Shown here piece by piece: positions 10,277-19,091 of a stretch of 64,000 bases of DNA. This DNA comes from Nostoc sp. NMS2. GTDB taxonomy: Bacteria > Cyanobacteriota > Cyanobacteriia > Cyanobacteriales > Nostocaceae. A program made the translations under genes and the position numbers. How positions within the stretch are numbered: the first letter of the stretch is position 1; the number at the start of each line of letters is the position of its first letter. The stretch is from the NCBI RefSeq assembly GCF_017115105.1, contig NZ_JABXKH010000095.1, positions 38,125 to 102,124 on the forward strand. Direction: 5' to 3'. The notes beneath the pieces were generated by a model. It saw only the letters and a list, made by a program, of their open reading frames with translations. It was not told the origin of the DNA and ran no database searches.

Positions 10277-10636
10277 GTGGAATGGCAAGTTGAGTTTCAT
10301 GATGATTTCGAGTCTGAGTTCGATGCTCTACCTCAAGAAGTAAAAAATGAGTTGCTTGCTACGGCTCAGGTATTAGAAAAGTTTGGCCCACAAGCAAAAC
10401 GTCCTTATGTTGATACGCTCAAAGGGTCGAAGTACGGAAATATGAAAGAGTTACGATTCTCAGCTTTTGGTGGTGTTTGGCGTGTGGCGTTTGCTTTTGA
10501 CCCATTGAGACAAGCCATTTTATTGGTTGCAGGTGACAAATCCGGTATTAGCCAAAAACTTTTTTATAAACACTTAATTCAAAAGGCTGATGCACGGTAC
10601 AAGAGTCATCTTAAAAAGCTAAAAGAAGAAGGGTAA
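10277..10636 (+). CDS. HigB-like toxin, RelE/Gp49 family
   Basis: This 119-residue basic protein belongs to the phage-derived Gp49/HigB group of RelE-fold toxins, which cleave mRNA on the ribosome. The family core is visible: KELRFSAFGGVWRVAFAFDP (about 56-75), then ILLVAGDKSG and a C-terminal helix KADARYKSHLKKLKEEG. The start is GTG at 10277, directly after an A/T-rich leader with no strong Shine-Dalgarno site. Toxin-first order with the antitoxin five bases downstream is typical of hig modules. The toxin frame is intact although its partner looks decayed. Function is inferred from family. Confidence 0.85.
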   Translation: MEWQVEFHDDFESEFDALPQEVKNELLATAQVLEKFGPQAKRPYVDTLKGSKYGNMKELRFSAFGGVWRVAFAFDPLRQAILLVAGDKSGISQKLFYKHLIQKADARYKSHLKKLKEEG

Positions 10637-10641
10637 GAAGA

Positions 10642-10857
10642 ATGGGCAAAAGCTTAAGAGAAAAAATTGAAGAACAGCCAATAGAAAGCCAAATTAAAAT
10701 TGAAAGCCGCGCTCAGGAATTAATAGCTCAGGAATTAACTAGACAAAAAATTAGGCTTGAGAAACAGCAACTTAAAGTTCGAGTTAGAAAAGTAAAAGGT
10801 TCTAAACAAAGACAGGTAGTTATATTTGGAAAGATTAATGACAGAAAATTAATTTAA
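10642..10857 (+). CDS. HigA-like antitoxin, degenerate and truncated
   Basis: The N-terminal 34 residues are a normal HigA start (KSLREKIEEQPIESQIKIES, then AQELIAQELT). The next 22 residues keep the exact spacing of the HigA helix-turn-helix but have lost most conserved positions: the expected LTQ-VA-LG-Q-VS-LE pattern reads QLK-VR-KG-Q-VI-FG. The protein then stops at 71 residues, whereas HigA usually runs to about 95-110. It is either a strongly diverged antitoxin that can still bind HigB through its N-terminal region but not DNA, or a pseudogene. It lies five bases after the toxin gene and is followed by a terminator. Confidence 0.65.
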   Translation: MGKSLREKIEEQPIESQIKIESRAQELIAQELTRQKIRLEKQQLKVRVRKVKGSKQRQVVIFGKINDRKLI

Positions 10858-10869
10858 TAAAACACTACA

Positions 10870-10904
10870 AAACCCTGCCAAACTCGAACGAATTGGCAGG
10901 GTTT
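10870..10904 (+). terminator. Intrinsic terminator of the higBA-like unit
   Basis: A perfect 12-bp stem, AAACCCTGCCAA at 10870-10881 with TTGGCAGGGTTT at 10893-10904, closes an 11-base loop 13 bases after the antitoxin stop. The right arm ends in T's and A/T-rich sequence follows. It can serve both strands. Confidence 0.8.
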
Positions 10905-11114
10905 AAACTTATTAAAAATGTTGAGCCTCATTCAACCTTTTAAATCACCTTTAAAGGGGTAGTGCAAGGAGGCAGAAGGGAAGAAATCTTATACAGTGAG
11001 GTTTTTAAGCTTTTTAAACTGGATAGTTATTTCTGCCACGCTGCACTAGTTCTGTCTTTGATACTCGTGAACTCCGCTCATAACTCCACTCTTTTACCTC
11101 CTCTACCCAATGTC

Positions 11115-12281
11115 CTATGCCCCAATTGTTGTATCAATGTCAAATTTGTTGGCGATCGCTGCGATTATTTCTTGCTCAAGTCGTGTAGTCTTATTGTCAA
11201 GCTGGGCAATTTTTTTACACTGAGCCAGCAAGGGTATGGCAAAATCACGATTTAGCTGATTGAGGAGTATATCTAAAGACTTAGGTGATTTGATATTTTT
11301 GGCAATGGCATCTAACGAGGTAGGACTGAGTTTTAGAGCTTGTAATTCTGGCAAAATTTCTGCCAAAGTCTTGTCTGGATGGCTAGCCAAAATCATGTGA
11401 ACTAAGATTTGATCCATGACAGCTTCTTGAGCGATCGCACTTTCGAGATACTTTTCACTCTCTGCTTTTAATGTTGCCAGAGTCTGTGGCGATGCTAGGG
11501 AAGTTGATTCATCCAGCTTGGCTTCATAAAATCGACAAGCAGCATAACCCAATGAATAGATCATTGTTGCATTTGAACTAGCTCCAATAACTGCACCCGC
11601 TAAGGGCACATTTCGCAGTAATCCTAATCCCGCAGCTTTTAAAAGACGACCTCCACCTAATGCCAGACCAAAAATTGCCAAAATTTCACCTTTACGGGCA
11701 GAATCTTTTAAATCTAGCCCGTAGACAGATGCAATTTGATAAAGCATTTCTGACTGCAATTTGGTTGTTGCTGTTAAATCAATTGCTAACAATGCAACTG
11801 CTATTCCTGGCAAAATACTAGTAGCTAATCCAATAGTGCCTGCTTGAGTCGCTTTTTCCACCATGATTCGGTGAGCAATCTCGCTAGGTGATTCATTTGG
11901 ATACTTTTGCTTGAGTTTATTTACCGCCGCTTCTGCTTTTTCCAAATCAACAAGGTTAACATCACCAATTAGCCAATTTAAATTTAATACTCCAGATAGT
12001 TTTCTAATTAGCCAATTTTCGCTGAGGCTATTCACAACATGACCACTGGTTTGAGTTGTTTGCTCAATTAACTTGTGTGTTTGTTTCGCTGTTGCTTCTC
12101 CCACTTCTACTGCTGTATCTAAAACTGCTTTGCCAGTTTGAGCAACACTTATAACAAAAGACGCTAATGCAGACGGTTCACTTTCTACTGATGATTGAGC
12201 CTGGATCTTTATTTCTGAAGTTTCTCTGGGTGAATTAACTGATTTATTCACTACTATTTCTTGTTGGGGTTTATCTGCCAT
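11115..12281 (-). CDS. EcsC-like protein
   Basis: This 388-residue protein matches the EcsC pattern: an amphipathic or membrane-inserting stretch GLATSILPGIAVALLAIDLT (about 153-172), followed by an IASVYGLDLKD segment and a glycine-rich helix (about 200-235). The first 60 residues are polar and probably disordered, and the C-terminal third is helical and charged. The function of EcsC proteins is unknown; they are thought to act at membranes. It is transcribed alone, with 154 bases to the next gene upstream. Confidence 0.6.
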   Translation of the reverse strand: MADKPQQEIVVNKSVNSPRETSEIKIQAQSSVESEPSALASFVISVAQTGKAVLDTAVEVGEATAKQTHKLIEQTTQTSGHVVNSLSENWLIRKLSGVLNLNWLIGDVNLVDLEKAEAAVNKLKQKYPNESPSEIAHRIMVEKATQAGTIGLATSILPGIAVALLAIDLTATTKLQSEMLYQIASVYGLDLKDSARKGEILAIFGLALGGGRLLKAAGLGLLRNVPLAGAVIGASSNATMIYSLGYAACRFYEAKLDESTSLASPQTLATLKAESEKYLESAIAQEAVMDQILVHMILASHPDKTLAEILPELQALKLSPTSLDAIAKNIKSPKSLDILLNQLNRDFAIPLLAQCKKIAQLDNKTTRLEQEIIAAIANKFDIDTTIGA

Positions 12282-12435
12282 TACTTGACACCAATTCTGT
12301 AAAGCCTCTTTCTAAATTTGTAGCGAATTATAAGCGGCTTTACATCCCTCTATAAACGTAAATATCAGTTTAAGATTAACTATTTTCTGGGTTGCCGCAG
12401 GCATCACGCAATTAGAAATTCAAGCAGATCGCCAG

Positions 12436-13059
12436 CTATTTTTGAAGTGCCTGCTGAAAAGTCTTAATGGCATCCAGATGATTCACCATAAGAATGCAAC
12501 GTAACAACAAATCCAGATCCATCCCTTTGACCTCTTCACTACTAGAAACCCTCTCATAGTGAAGTGCCTTGTCCTCTTTCCGTAGGTGATAAACTTCTAA
12601 CACACCATCTTCCCAGAACCACACTTCTGGAATCAAAAGCCGCTTATATGCCTCCAGCTTGTCGATACCGCCACTGGTAAACACCACCTCAATCACCAGA
12701 TCGGGACGCACTCGACCTGGAGCCAGTTTATAAGATTCGTCTGCCTCACGCTTGACAGCACCCACTTCACTTTCTAAGGTCATTGAACCAGTGGGAATAA
12801 AGTCAAACCCAGCCGCAAGCAAGTACAGTTCCACCAATGCAGCAATTCTTTTCTTAATGGTTTCGTGTGGTTCTCCAGGCATTCTTCGGATCTCCAAAAC
12901 TCCATTCAGGAAAGAGAGCCTATATCCTGGACGGTCTAGCAACTGCTCAACTGCTTTGAATTCTCTCCACGTCAGTCCCTCAAACAACAGGGGTGATTCT
13001 TGATGGGGTGTAGCGTAGACGCTTTGCGGCTTGTCGCCAGACATTGCTGCTGGGGTCAT
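12436..13059 (-). CDS. Uma2-family (DUF820) endonuclease-like protein
   Basis: Uma2 proteins have a PD-(D/E)XK nuclease fold and occur in dozens of copies in cyanobacteria; their role is unknown. The 207-residue protein shows D120 and E124 in RPDLVIEVV, a following K near 134 and the VWFWEDGVLEVYHL strand pair. The N-terminal residues about 8-16 (DKPQSVYA) are encoded by a dispersed repeat at 13013-13038 (GACAAGCCGC...GTCTACGC type), so the first 20 residues are probably not ancestral and a start closer to LFEGLTWREF cannot be excluded. Confidence 0.8.
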   Translation of the reverse strand: MTPAAMSGDKPQSVYATPHQESPLLFEGLTWREFKAVEQLLDRPGYRLSFLNGVLEIRRMPGEPHETIKKRIAALVELYLLAAGFDFIPTGSMTLESEVGAVKREADESYKLAPGRVRPDLVIEVVFTSGGIDKLEAYKRLLIPEVWFWEDGVLEVYHLRKEDKALHYERVSSSEEVKGMDLDLLLRCILMVNHLDAIKTFQQALQK

Positions 13060-13152
13060 TTGAGTCTCCAGTCTGTTTCCAGATGAGAAATAATTCCGGC
13101 GTAGAAAAGCAGTTTGTTTATTTTAACTTCTTTTTGGAAGCAGGCGCTCACC

Positions 13153-13980
13153 CTATCCTTTCACCTCTAGCCCTGTATTTATATCAGCATTATTTTCTAA
13201 AAAGTCGTTATCCTTAAGAATTTTATAGAGATTAATATCTTGCTCTAGCAAGCAAGCGTGTCCGCAATGGGGCAACACCACAATCTTGTTATTTGGTAAG
13301 ATATTTGCTATGCGCTTCACTTCAGTTACAGAAGGTAAAAGGCGATCGCTAGCACCGGCAATCAACAAAACTGGTTGAGTTAAGCGACTTAACTTTTCCT
13401 CATCAACATCAAATTCTCGCAGTAAAGACAATCGCCACAGAACGGTTTCTGCTGGTACAGAACGCATGGTTTTCAGCAGTTCATGGCGATCGCTCCGAGA
13501 AATACGGGGCAAAGATGCCAAAAACGGTAACAACCCCAGTGCGCCAACATCATACAATCCTGATGGCACTAAGTAAGTAAGTTGGGATGCCCAACTCAAC
13601 CAAGGGCGAAGACGAAAGGACGAAGCTGGGTTAATTAAGATAGTTCGCTTAAATAAATGGGGTGCTTGAATTGCCACTTTCATCGCCAAGCAACCACCAA
13701 AGGACTCACCACACAAGTAAACTGGCCTCTGAGAACTTTTTTCTAATTCAGCGTCGATCAAGTCCAATACACTCTGAGTTAGCACATCCCAAGTGTTAAG
13801 GTCTTGACGGGGGAGCGCCAAAGAACGGACATCAAAGCCAGTTTCTAATCCAGCAGTCTGCGATCGCAATAATTGACCTGTTCCATCCATTCCTGGCAAA
13901 TATACCAATAACGGATACTCTGGCTGTACTCGTTTAGGAGTCAGGAAACAAGGCTTTAACTCAACTTCAGAGATAGTCAT
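13153..13980 (-). CDS. Alpha/beta hydrolase, phytyl ester synthase N-half-like
   Basis: The 275-residue hydrolase has an oxyanion region YLPGMDGTGQ (28-37), nucleophile Ser93 in CGESFGG, a candidate acid Asp212 in GASDRLLP and His241 in HCGHA. It lies directly downstream of an acyltransferase gene on the same strand. The combination hydrolase plus this type of acyltransferase is what plant phytyl ester synthases (PES/ELT family) carry in one polypeptide, so a joint role in neutral lipid or phytol ester metabolism is a reasonable inference. Substrate is unknown from sequence alone. The ATG at 13980 overlaps the edge of a repeat. Confidence 0.75.
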   Translation of the reverse strand: MTISEVELKPCFLTPKRVQPEYPLLVYLPGMDGTGQLLRSQTAGLETGFDVRSLALPRQDLNTWDVLTQSVLDLIDAELEKSSQRPVYLCGESFGGCLAMKVAIQAPHLFKRTILINPASSFRLRPWLSWASQLTYLVPSGLYDVGALGLLPFLASLPRISRSDRHELLKTMRSVPAETVLWRLSLLREFDVDEEKLSRLTQPVLLIAGASDRLLPSVTEVKRIANILPNNKIVVLPHCGHACLLEQDINLYKILKDNDFLENNADINTGLEVKG

Positions 13981-14220
13981 TGATCATTAGTCACTTGTAC
14001 TGAGCGTAGTCGAAGTATTGGTCATTAGTTAATGGTATAAAACTTTTGGACTGTTGATTGTTGAAGGAAGTTCACTGCTTTTGACCAAAAACAAAAAATC
14101 TCTCCGAGAAAGCGACTCAAAGCCGTAGCGACAATCCAAAATCCAAAATCGTTCGACTGAGCGACTTGTACTGAGCGAAGTCGAAGTAAGCCGAAGTCTA
14201 AAATCCAAAATCGAATAGCT
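13981..14220. repeat. Repeat-filled spacer between hydrolase and acyltransferase
   Basis: It holds the CTGAGCGTAGTCGAAGTAT unit at 14000-14018, a variant CTGAGCGAAGTCGAAGTA at 14171-14188, and ATCCAAA heptamers (about 14131-14150 and 14203-14212). The STRR and dispersed repeat types are interleaved. No gene was found. Confidence 0.75.
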
Positions 14221-14946
14221 TTAATAGCAACCTTGACGCAGTAAATGGCTAATTTCACCATGACAGTGTTCTGTCAGTTCAGCCACAACAGTTCTGGCTT
14301 GTTTCCCGTGATATTTTTTTTGATGTTGGGGTGTAATCCAATAAGGGCGACCGATTAACACCGCAACCCGACGATAAATTACCAAAGGATGCCAACCAGC
14401 TTGATTAAATAAAGGTTCTGAAGGGTCAAATACACTCAAAAGCCTTAAGGGAAAACCATTGGTGTTTACCTCTTCTAAGGAAGCGATCGCGATCGGCAAA
14501 ATTGCTAAATCCTGCACATCCGCTCGCAATGCTAAATGGGCAAATCCCCGTTGAAACTCACCCACCTGGTTTGGCTGAGTAAATTTCACCATTGGTTCAG
14601 TCCCTTCTGGAAACACTCCTACCATCTGCTTAGACTGCAATAGCAACTGCGACTGCGAAAAAAAGCTTTGTTGGCGGTTTTGAGTTTCCTCCAAAGGAAA
14701 ACACCCCAATTGACCGGTGACAATCTCCCGCATTACTGGTACTTGTCCCATATAGTGATGGCAAGCAAAGCGAATCGGATTTGATAACGCCGCCATTAAA
14801 ATCAGTGCATCCATGAAGCTGCGGTGATTGCTGACTACCAAAACGCTAGCATCCTGGGGAATGCGATCCTCATAATAGCGAAACATTTGTGTTGAGAATG
14901 CCGCCACCAAAGCGCGAGAAATCTCTAGGGGGCTATTTCGACTCAT
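14221..14946 (-). CDS. PlsC-like lysophospholipid acyltransferase
   Basis: This 241-residue protein has the two LPLAT blocks: NHRSFMD with H41 and D46 (HX4D) and FPEGTEP at 112-118. There is no obvious multi-pass membrane region. The closest general idea is the cyanobacterial slr2103-type acyltransferase related to plant phytyl ester synthases, which acylates diacylglycerol, phytol or plastoquinol; classical 1-acyl-glycerol-3-phosphate acyltransferase is the alternative. The hydrolase gene follows after 240 bases of repeat, in the same direction. Confidence 0.75.
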   Translation of the reverse strand: MSRNSPLEISRALVAAFSTQMFRYYEDRIPQDASVLVVSNHRSFMDALILMAALSNPIRFACHHYMGQVPVMREIVTGQLGCFPLEETQNRQQSFFSQSQLLLQSKQMVGVFPEGTEPMVKFTQPNQVGEFQRGFAHLALRADVQDLAILPIAIASLEEVNTNGFPLRLLSVFDPSEPLFNQAGWHPLVIYRRVAVLIGRPYWITPQHQKKYHGKQARTVVAELTEHCHGEISHLLRQGCY

Positions 14947-15234
14947 ACCTAATCAATATATTTTTCCGGTAAATATGGCGGTTTATCTTAACTTAATTTT
15001 TACATTTCTTTACTATTGCCATGACCGTCTTAAGATAGAAATATCTAATCCACAAGACCAGCTAAATTTTTTGCATTCTATATTATGTATTCTCGATCAC
15101 AATATTTTCTAATAGAAAGTATTCAAAAAAATTATGATTAGTTCATTTCCCTCTTATAGGCAAAAATAAGTTGAATAGATACATATTACAAAACCATTTT
15201 TGACCTGATAAATTTGCTACTATTTAAGGTGTTA

Positions 15235-15264
15235 TTGGAAAAAATGGAAATATTATTGTATAAT
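15235..15264 (+). promoter_or_regulatory. Candidate sigma-70 promoter of metG
   Basis: TTGGAA (15235-15240) and TATAAT (15259-15264), 18 bases apart and with a TG two bases before the -10 box, lie 63 bases before the metG ATG. The rest of the 14947-15326 gap is A/T-rich and shows no gene, T-box or riboswitch. Confidence 0.5.
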
Positions 15265-15326
15265 CGCGTGGTTTTGCCCACAAAAGCAAGATGTAAAAGG
15301 TTTTAATAAGTTAATTTTTATTTTGT

Positions 15327-16931
15327 ATGAATCTAGTGAATAAAACAGAAAAAACATTTGCACTGACAACACCACTATATTATGTAAACGATATCCCCCA
15401 TATAGGCAGTGCTTATACGACGATCGCAGCAGATGTAGTGGCGCGATTTCACAGGCTGCTAGGGCATCAGGTATTACTAATTACAGGTACAGATGAACAC
15501 GGACAAAAAATTCAGCGATCGGCAGAAAGTTTAGGCAAAGCGCCACAAGAGTTTTGTGATGAAGTTGTCCCTAGTTTCATTAGTTTGTGGCAGTTACTAG
15601 ACGTTCAATACGATCGCTTTAGTCGGACTACTGCACCTCGTCATGAAGCGATCATCAAAGAATTCTTTGAGCGAGTCTGGGAATCTGGTGATATTTACCA
15701 AGGACAACAACAGGGTTGGTACTGCGTATCCTGCGAAGAATTCAAAGAAGAACGGGATCTGCTAGAAGGACATCGTTGTCCGATTCATACTAACAAAGAA
15801 GTGGAGTGGCGAGACGAGCAAAACTATTTTTTCCGCTTATCCAAATATCAAACTAAGCTGACAGAATTTTATCAATCTAAACCCGATTTTATTCAACCAG
15901 AAAGTCGGCGGAATGAAGTTCTCAGCTTTGTCAATCAAGGGCTGCAAGACTTTTCTATTTCACGGGTAAATCTAGATTGGGGTTTTCCCGTACCAGTTGA
16001 TCCCAAACACACCCTTTATGTTTGGTTTGACGCGCTGCTAGGTTATGTCACAGCATTACTCGAACCAGATGCAGAACCGACTTTAGCAAATGCTTTAGAA
16101 ACATGGTGGCCAATCAATTTGCACCTAATTGGTAAAGATATTTTGCGCTTCCATGCAGTTTATTGGCCAGCAATGTTGTTGTCAGGTGGCTTACCCTTAC
16201 CAGAAAGAGTATTTGGGCATGGCTTTTTGACCAAAGATGGTTTGAAGATGGGGAAAAGTCTGGGTAACACCCTTGATCCTGTTGCGTTAGTTAAACGCTA
16301 TGGTAGTGATGCCGTTCGTTATTACTTCCTTAAGGAAATCGAATTTGGCAGGGATGGAGATTTTAATGAAGTAAGGTTCATTAATGTTCTGAATGCAGAT
16401 TTGGCAAATGATTTAGGTAATTTGCTCAATCGCACCTTGAGCATGGTGAAAAAATACTGCGTTGACAATAATGTTCCATCAATCGGCAATGAAGGAATTC
16501 CTGACGAAAATCCTTTGAAAGCAATTGGTTTACGTCTAGGAGAACAGGTGAAAGAAGCATATAACGAACTAGCTTTCAGTCAAGCCTGCGGCGCTATCCT
16601 TTCACTGGCACAAGCCAGTAATAAGTTTATTGATGAACAAGCTCCTTGGTCATTATATAAACAGGGACAGCAAGAGTCCGTGGAAAAAGTTCTCTACGCA
16701 GTTCTAGAATCAGTTAGACTAGCAGCTTATCTGCTATCCCCAATTATTCCAAACATCAGTAGCGATATTTATCAGCAACTGGGCTTTGGAATAAACTTTA
16801 ACGATCAAATACAAAGTTCAGTTACCGCTCCTTTTGCCACTCATGCGACATGGGGGATACTATCTAGTAAACAACACTTGGGTACATTCCAACCAGTTTT
16901 TAAGCGAATAGAACCCCCGAAAAACGATTAG
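15327..16931 (+). CDS. metG: Methionyl-tRNA synthetase
   Basis: MetRS charges tRNA-Met. The class I signatures are present: HIGS at residues 25-28 (in NDIPHIGSAYT) and KMGKS at about 307-311 (KMSKS variant), with a CVSC / C-P zinc-knuckle insertion around residues 130-150. The 534-residue length means the C-terminal EMAP-like tRNA-binding domain is absent, which is usual for many cyanobacterial MetRS proteins. It starts at ATG 15327, 63 bases behind a good promoter. Confidence 0.95.
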   Translation: MNLVNKTEKTFALTTPLYYVNDIPHIGSAYTTIAADVVARFHRLLGHQVLLITGTDEHGQKIQRSAESLGKAPQEFCDEVVPSFISLWQLLDVQYDRFSRTTAPRHEAIIKEFFERVWESGDIYQGQQQGWYCVSCEEFKEERDLLEGHRCPIHTNKEVEWRDEQNYFFRLSKYQTKLTEFYQSKPDFIQPESRRNEVLSFVNQGLQDFSISRVNLDWGFPVPVDPKHTLYVWFDALLGYVTALLEPDAEPTLANALETWWPINLHLIGKDILRFHAVYWPAMLLSGGLPLPERVFGHGFLTKDGLKMGKSLGNTLDPVALVKRYGSDAVRYYFLKEIEFGRDGDFNEVRFINVLNADLANDLGNLLNRTLSMVKKYCVDNNVPSIGNEGIPDENPLKAIGLRLGEQVKEAYNELAFSQACGAILSLAQASNKFIDEQAPWSLYKQGQQESVEKVLYAVLESVRLAAYLLSPIIPNISSDIYQQLGFGINFNDQIQSSVTAPFATHATWGILSSKQHLGTFQPVFKRIEPPKND

Positions 16932-17094
16932 CCCTTATCAAACTCTGATTTTGTTCAACTTCTTATTCTCTCAAAAAATTTATCGGGGCTTAATTTATAT
17001 TAACCCCGGAACATTATCATAAGCCGCTGTGACTAGCATCTAAAAGTTCGTAATTTGTATCAAAAATAACAGGGATAAAAATCGAGGTATCACA

Positions 17095-17727
17095 ATGATG
17101 TTGAATAATTTTGAAACCGATTCAATATTTACGCCAGAACAAGTTTTGGAGAATCGGGGTAGGGTCGCCATATTTATTGACGGCTCAAATCTATTTTACG
17201 CTGCACTGCAACTAGGGATTGAGATCGATTACACGAAGCTATTGTGTCGATTAACCGGAGGTTCTAGACTGCTGCGGTCTTTTTTCTACACTGGTGTAGA
17301 CCGGACGAACGAGAAGCAACAGGGATTCCTGCTGTGGATGCGTCGCAATGGCTATCGAGTCATTGCTAAAGATTTAGTCCAGCTACCAGATGGCTCTAAA
17401 AAAGCTAACCTGGATGTAGAAATAGCAGTAGACATGATGGCGCTAGTAGATTCTTATGATACCGCAGTTTTAGTGAGCGGTGATGGGGATTTGGCTTATG
17501 CAGTCAATTCAGTTAGCTATCGCGGCGTGCGGGTAGAAGTGGTAAGTTTGCGTTCGATGACTAGTGACAGCTTAATTAATGTAAGCGATCGCTACATCGA
17601 TTTAGAAGCCATCAAAGAAGACATTCAAAAAACCCCTCGCCAAAGCTATCCATACCGGCCGTTATCTGGTATCGGCTTTTTGGAAGACCCAAGAACTAGT
17701 GATGGACACCTAGAAATCCAAGAATAA
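17095..17727 (+). CDS. LabA-like NYN domain protein
   Basis: NYN proteins have a PIN-like nuclease fold. The 210 residues show the family acids: D29 in FIDGSNLFYA, D107 and D113 in ANLDVEIAVDMM, and D130/D132 in SGDGDLAYAV. In Synechococcus the homologue LabA takes part in negative feedback of clock-controlled expression; whether this copy does is not known. Its stop codon TAA (17725-17727) shares one base with the ATG of the LptC-like gene, so the two are translationally coupled. Confidence 0.88.
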   Translation: MMLNNFETDSIFTPEQVLENRGRVAIFIDGSNLFYAALQLGIEIDYTKLLCRLTGGSRLLRSFFYTGVDRTNEKQQGFLLWMRRNGYRVIAKDLVQLPDGSKKANLDVEIAVDMMALVDSYDTAVLVSGDGDLAYAVNSVSYRGVRVEVVSLRSMTSDSLINVSDRYIDLEAIKEDIQKTPRQSYPYRPLSGIGFLEDPRTSDGHLEIQE

Positions 17728-18932
17728 TGGCCTATCAATTTCATAAAAGAGGGAGACAGGGGGAGAAAAAAATTCAAAATTACTCCCCCACTCCCTCCTT
17801 CCTTTTTTTACCTTTGATTTTTTTATTGATATTTGGTTTAGTAAGTTGTGGAGGTAAATCCCCTTCAGCTTCTCAAGAAAATCCTGCGGCTTCATCTAAG
17901 CAAGATAGCGATTTAACCTTCTTTGATGTCACCCTAGAACAGGCAGATGAAGTAGGAAGACCAATTTGGAAAGTCAGAGCTAAACAAGCAAAATACACCA
18001 AAGAAAAACAAATTGGTCAAGCTGAAAGTCCTTATGGTGAACTATATCAAGATGGTAAAGTAGTTTACCAAATCAAGGCAGATGTCGCAGATATTGAACA
18101 AGATGGCAAGCAGTTGTTTCTTAAAGGTAAGATATTTGCCACAGACCCTACAAATGGTGTTGTATTGCAAGGCAATGAATTAGAATGGCGGCCCAAAGAA
18201 GATTTGTTGATTGTCCGCAAGCAGATTAATGGTAGTCATAAACAACTACAAGCTGTAGCACAAGAAGCGCGAGTTAAAACCCGCGAACAGCGGATGGAAT
18301 TTTCTGGAGGGGTAGTTGCAAATTCTGCCGATCCCCAATTACAAGTAAGAACCGAGCATTTAATCTGGAATATTAAAGAAGAAAAACTGATTGGCGATCG
18401 CCCCCTACAAATTGACCGCTACAAAAATGGTAAGATTAGCGATCGCGGTAAGGGAAATTCTGCCGAAGTCAACTTAAAAACAAAAATTGCCACTATTCAA
18501 CAGAATGCTCAATTAGACTTACTAGACCCACCGGTGCAAATAGCTAGTAACTCTATTACCTGGAACATGAACGCAGAAACTGTTACTACAAATTCCCCTG
18601 TGCGGATGTTTCAGCGTGTCGAAAATCTGACTGTAACCGCCAATCAAGGTGAAATGAAAATACCGCAAAAAACGGTTTATTTAACAGGTAACGTCAACGC
18701 CATTGGTCAGCGTCGCCAGTCTTTAAAATCTAATACATTAACTTGGTATTTAGACAATAAGTTAGTTGAAGCTCAAGGAAATGTGCTTTATCGGCAAGTT
18801 GACCCACCGTTAAATTTTACAGGTGAAACAGCTGTTGGTAATCTGCAAACAGAAAATATTGTTGTTAAAGGTGGCAGTTCTAGCGGTAGGGTAGTAACAG
18901 AAATTATTCCTCAAGAAAAAGTCAATCGTTAG
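17727..18932 (+). CDS. LptC-like LPS-export lipoprotein
   Basis: The 401-residue protein has a hydrophobic segment [19 protein letters not shown] with a lipobox LVSC, followed by a Ser/Pro-rich linker and a long OstA/LptC-type beta region: repeated pairs such as VWRAKQAKY-like strands, [24 protein letters not shown] and [10 protein letters not shown]. Such jellyroll proteins carry lipopolysaccharide across the periplasm; cyanobacterial versions contain extra repeats. Residues 8-22, before the hydrophobic core, are encoded by G-rich then C-rich low-complexity DNA and look like an acquired extension. The gene overlaps the LabA-like gene by one base. Confidence 0.75.
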
Positions 18933-18969
18933 TATTAGAGGGGGAATGGGGAGAAAAATTAATAATCTA

Positions 18970-19023
18970 TTCCCAATTCCCAATTCCCAATTCCCAATTC
19001 CCAATTCCCAATTCCCAATTCCC
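18970..19023. repeat. STRR tandem heptamer TTCCCAA x7
   Basis: Seven exact copies of TTCCCAA (18970-19018) are followed by a partial copy. They fill the gap between the lptC-like gene and the metal sensor gene. The unit length of seven is the same as in the other tandem arrays of this window. Confidence 0.95.
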
Positions 19024-19091
19024 CACCCATAAATTTTGGGTTAGTCGAGTACTAGGCTAGGATCTTAGTATTACAAGTCCTTGGATAACCC

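Noticed and set aside
10962-11255. 97-codon plus-strand frame before the EcsC-like gene
   Set aside because: Its second half is antisense to the EcsC-like gene and the rest is low-complexity sequence; no family pattern.
14025-14261. 78-codon minus-strand frame between hydrolase and acyltransferase genes
   Set aside because: It reads through repeats (ATCCAAA heptamers and the GTCGAAGTA unit) and overlaps the acyltransferase end in another frame.
18970-19023. Possible CRISPR array
   Set aside because: The units are seven bases and directly adjacent, with no spacers; it is an STRR array.
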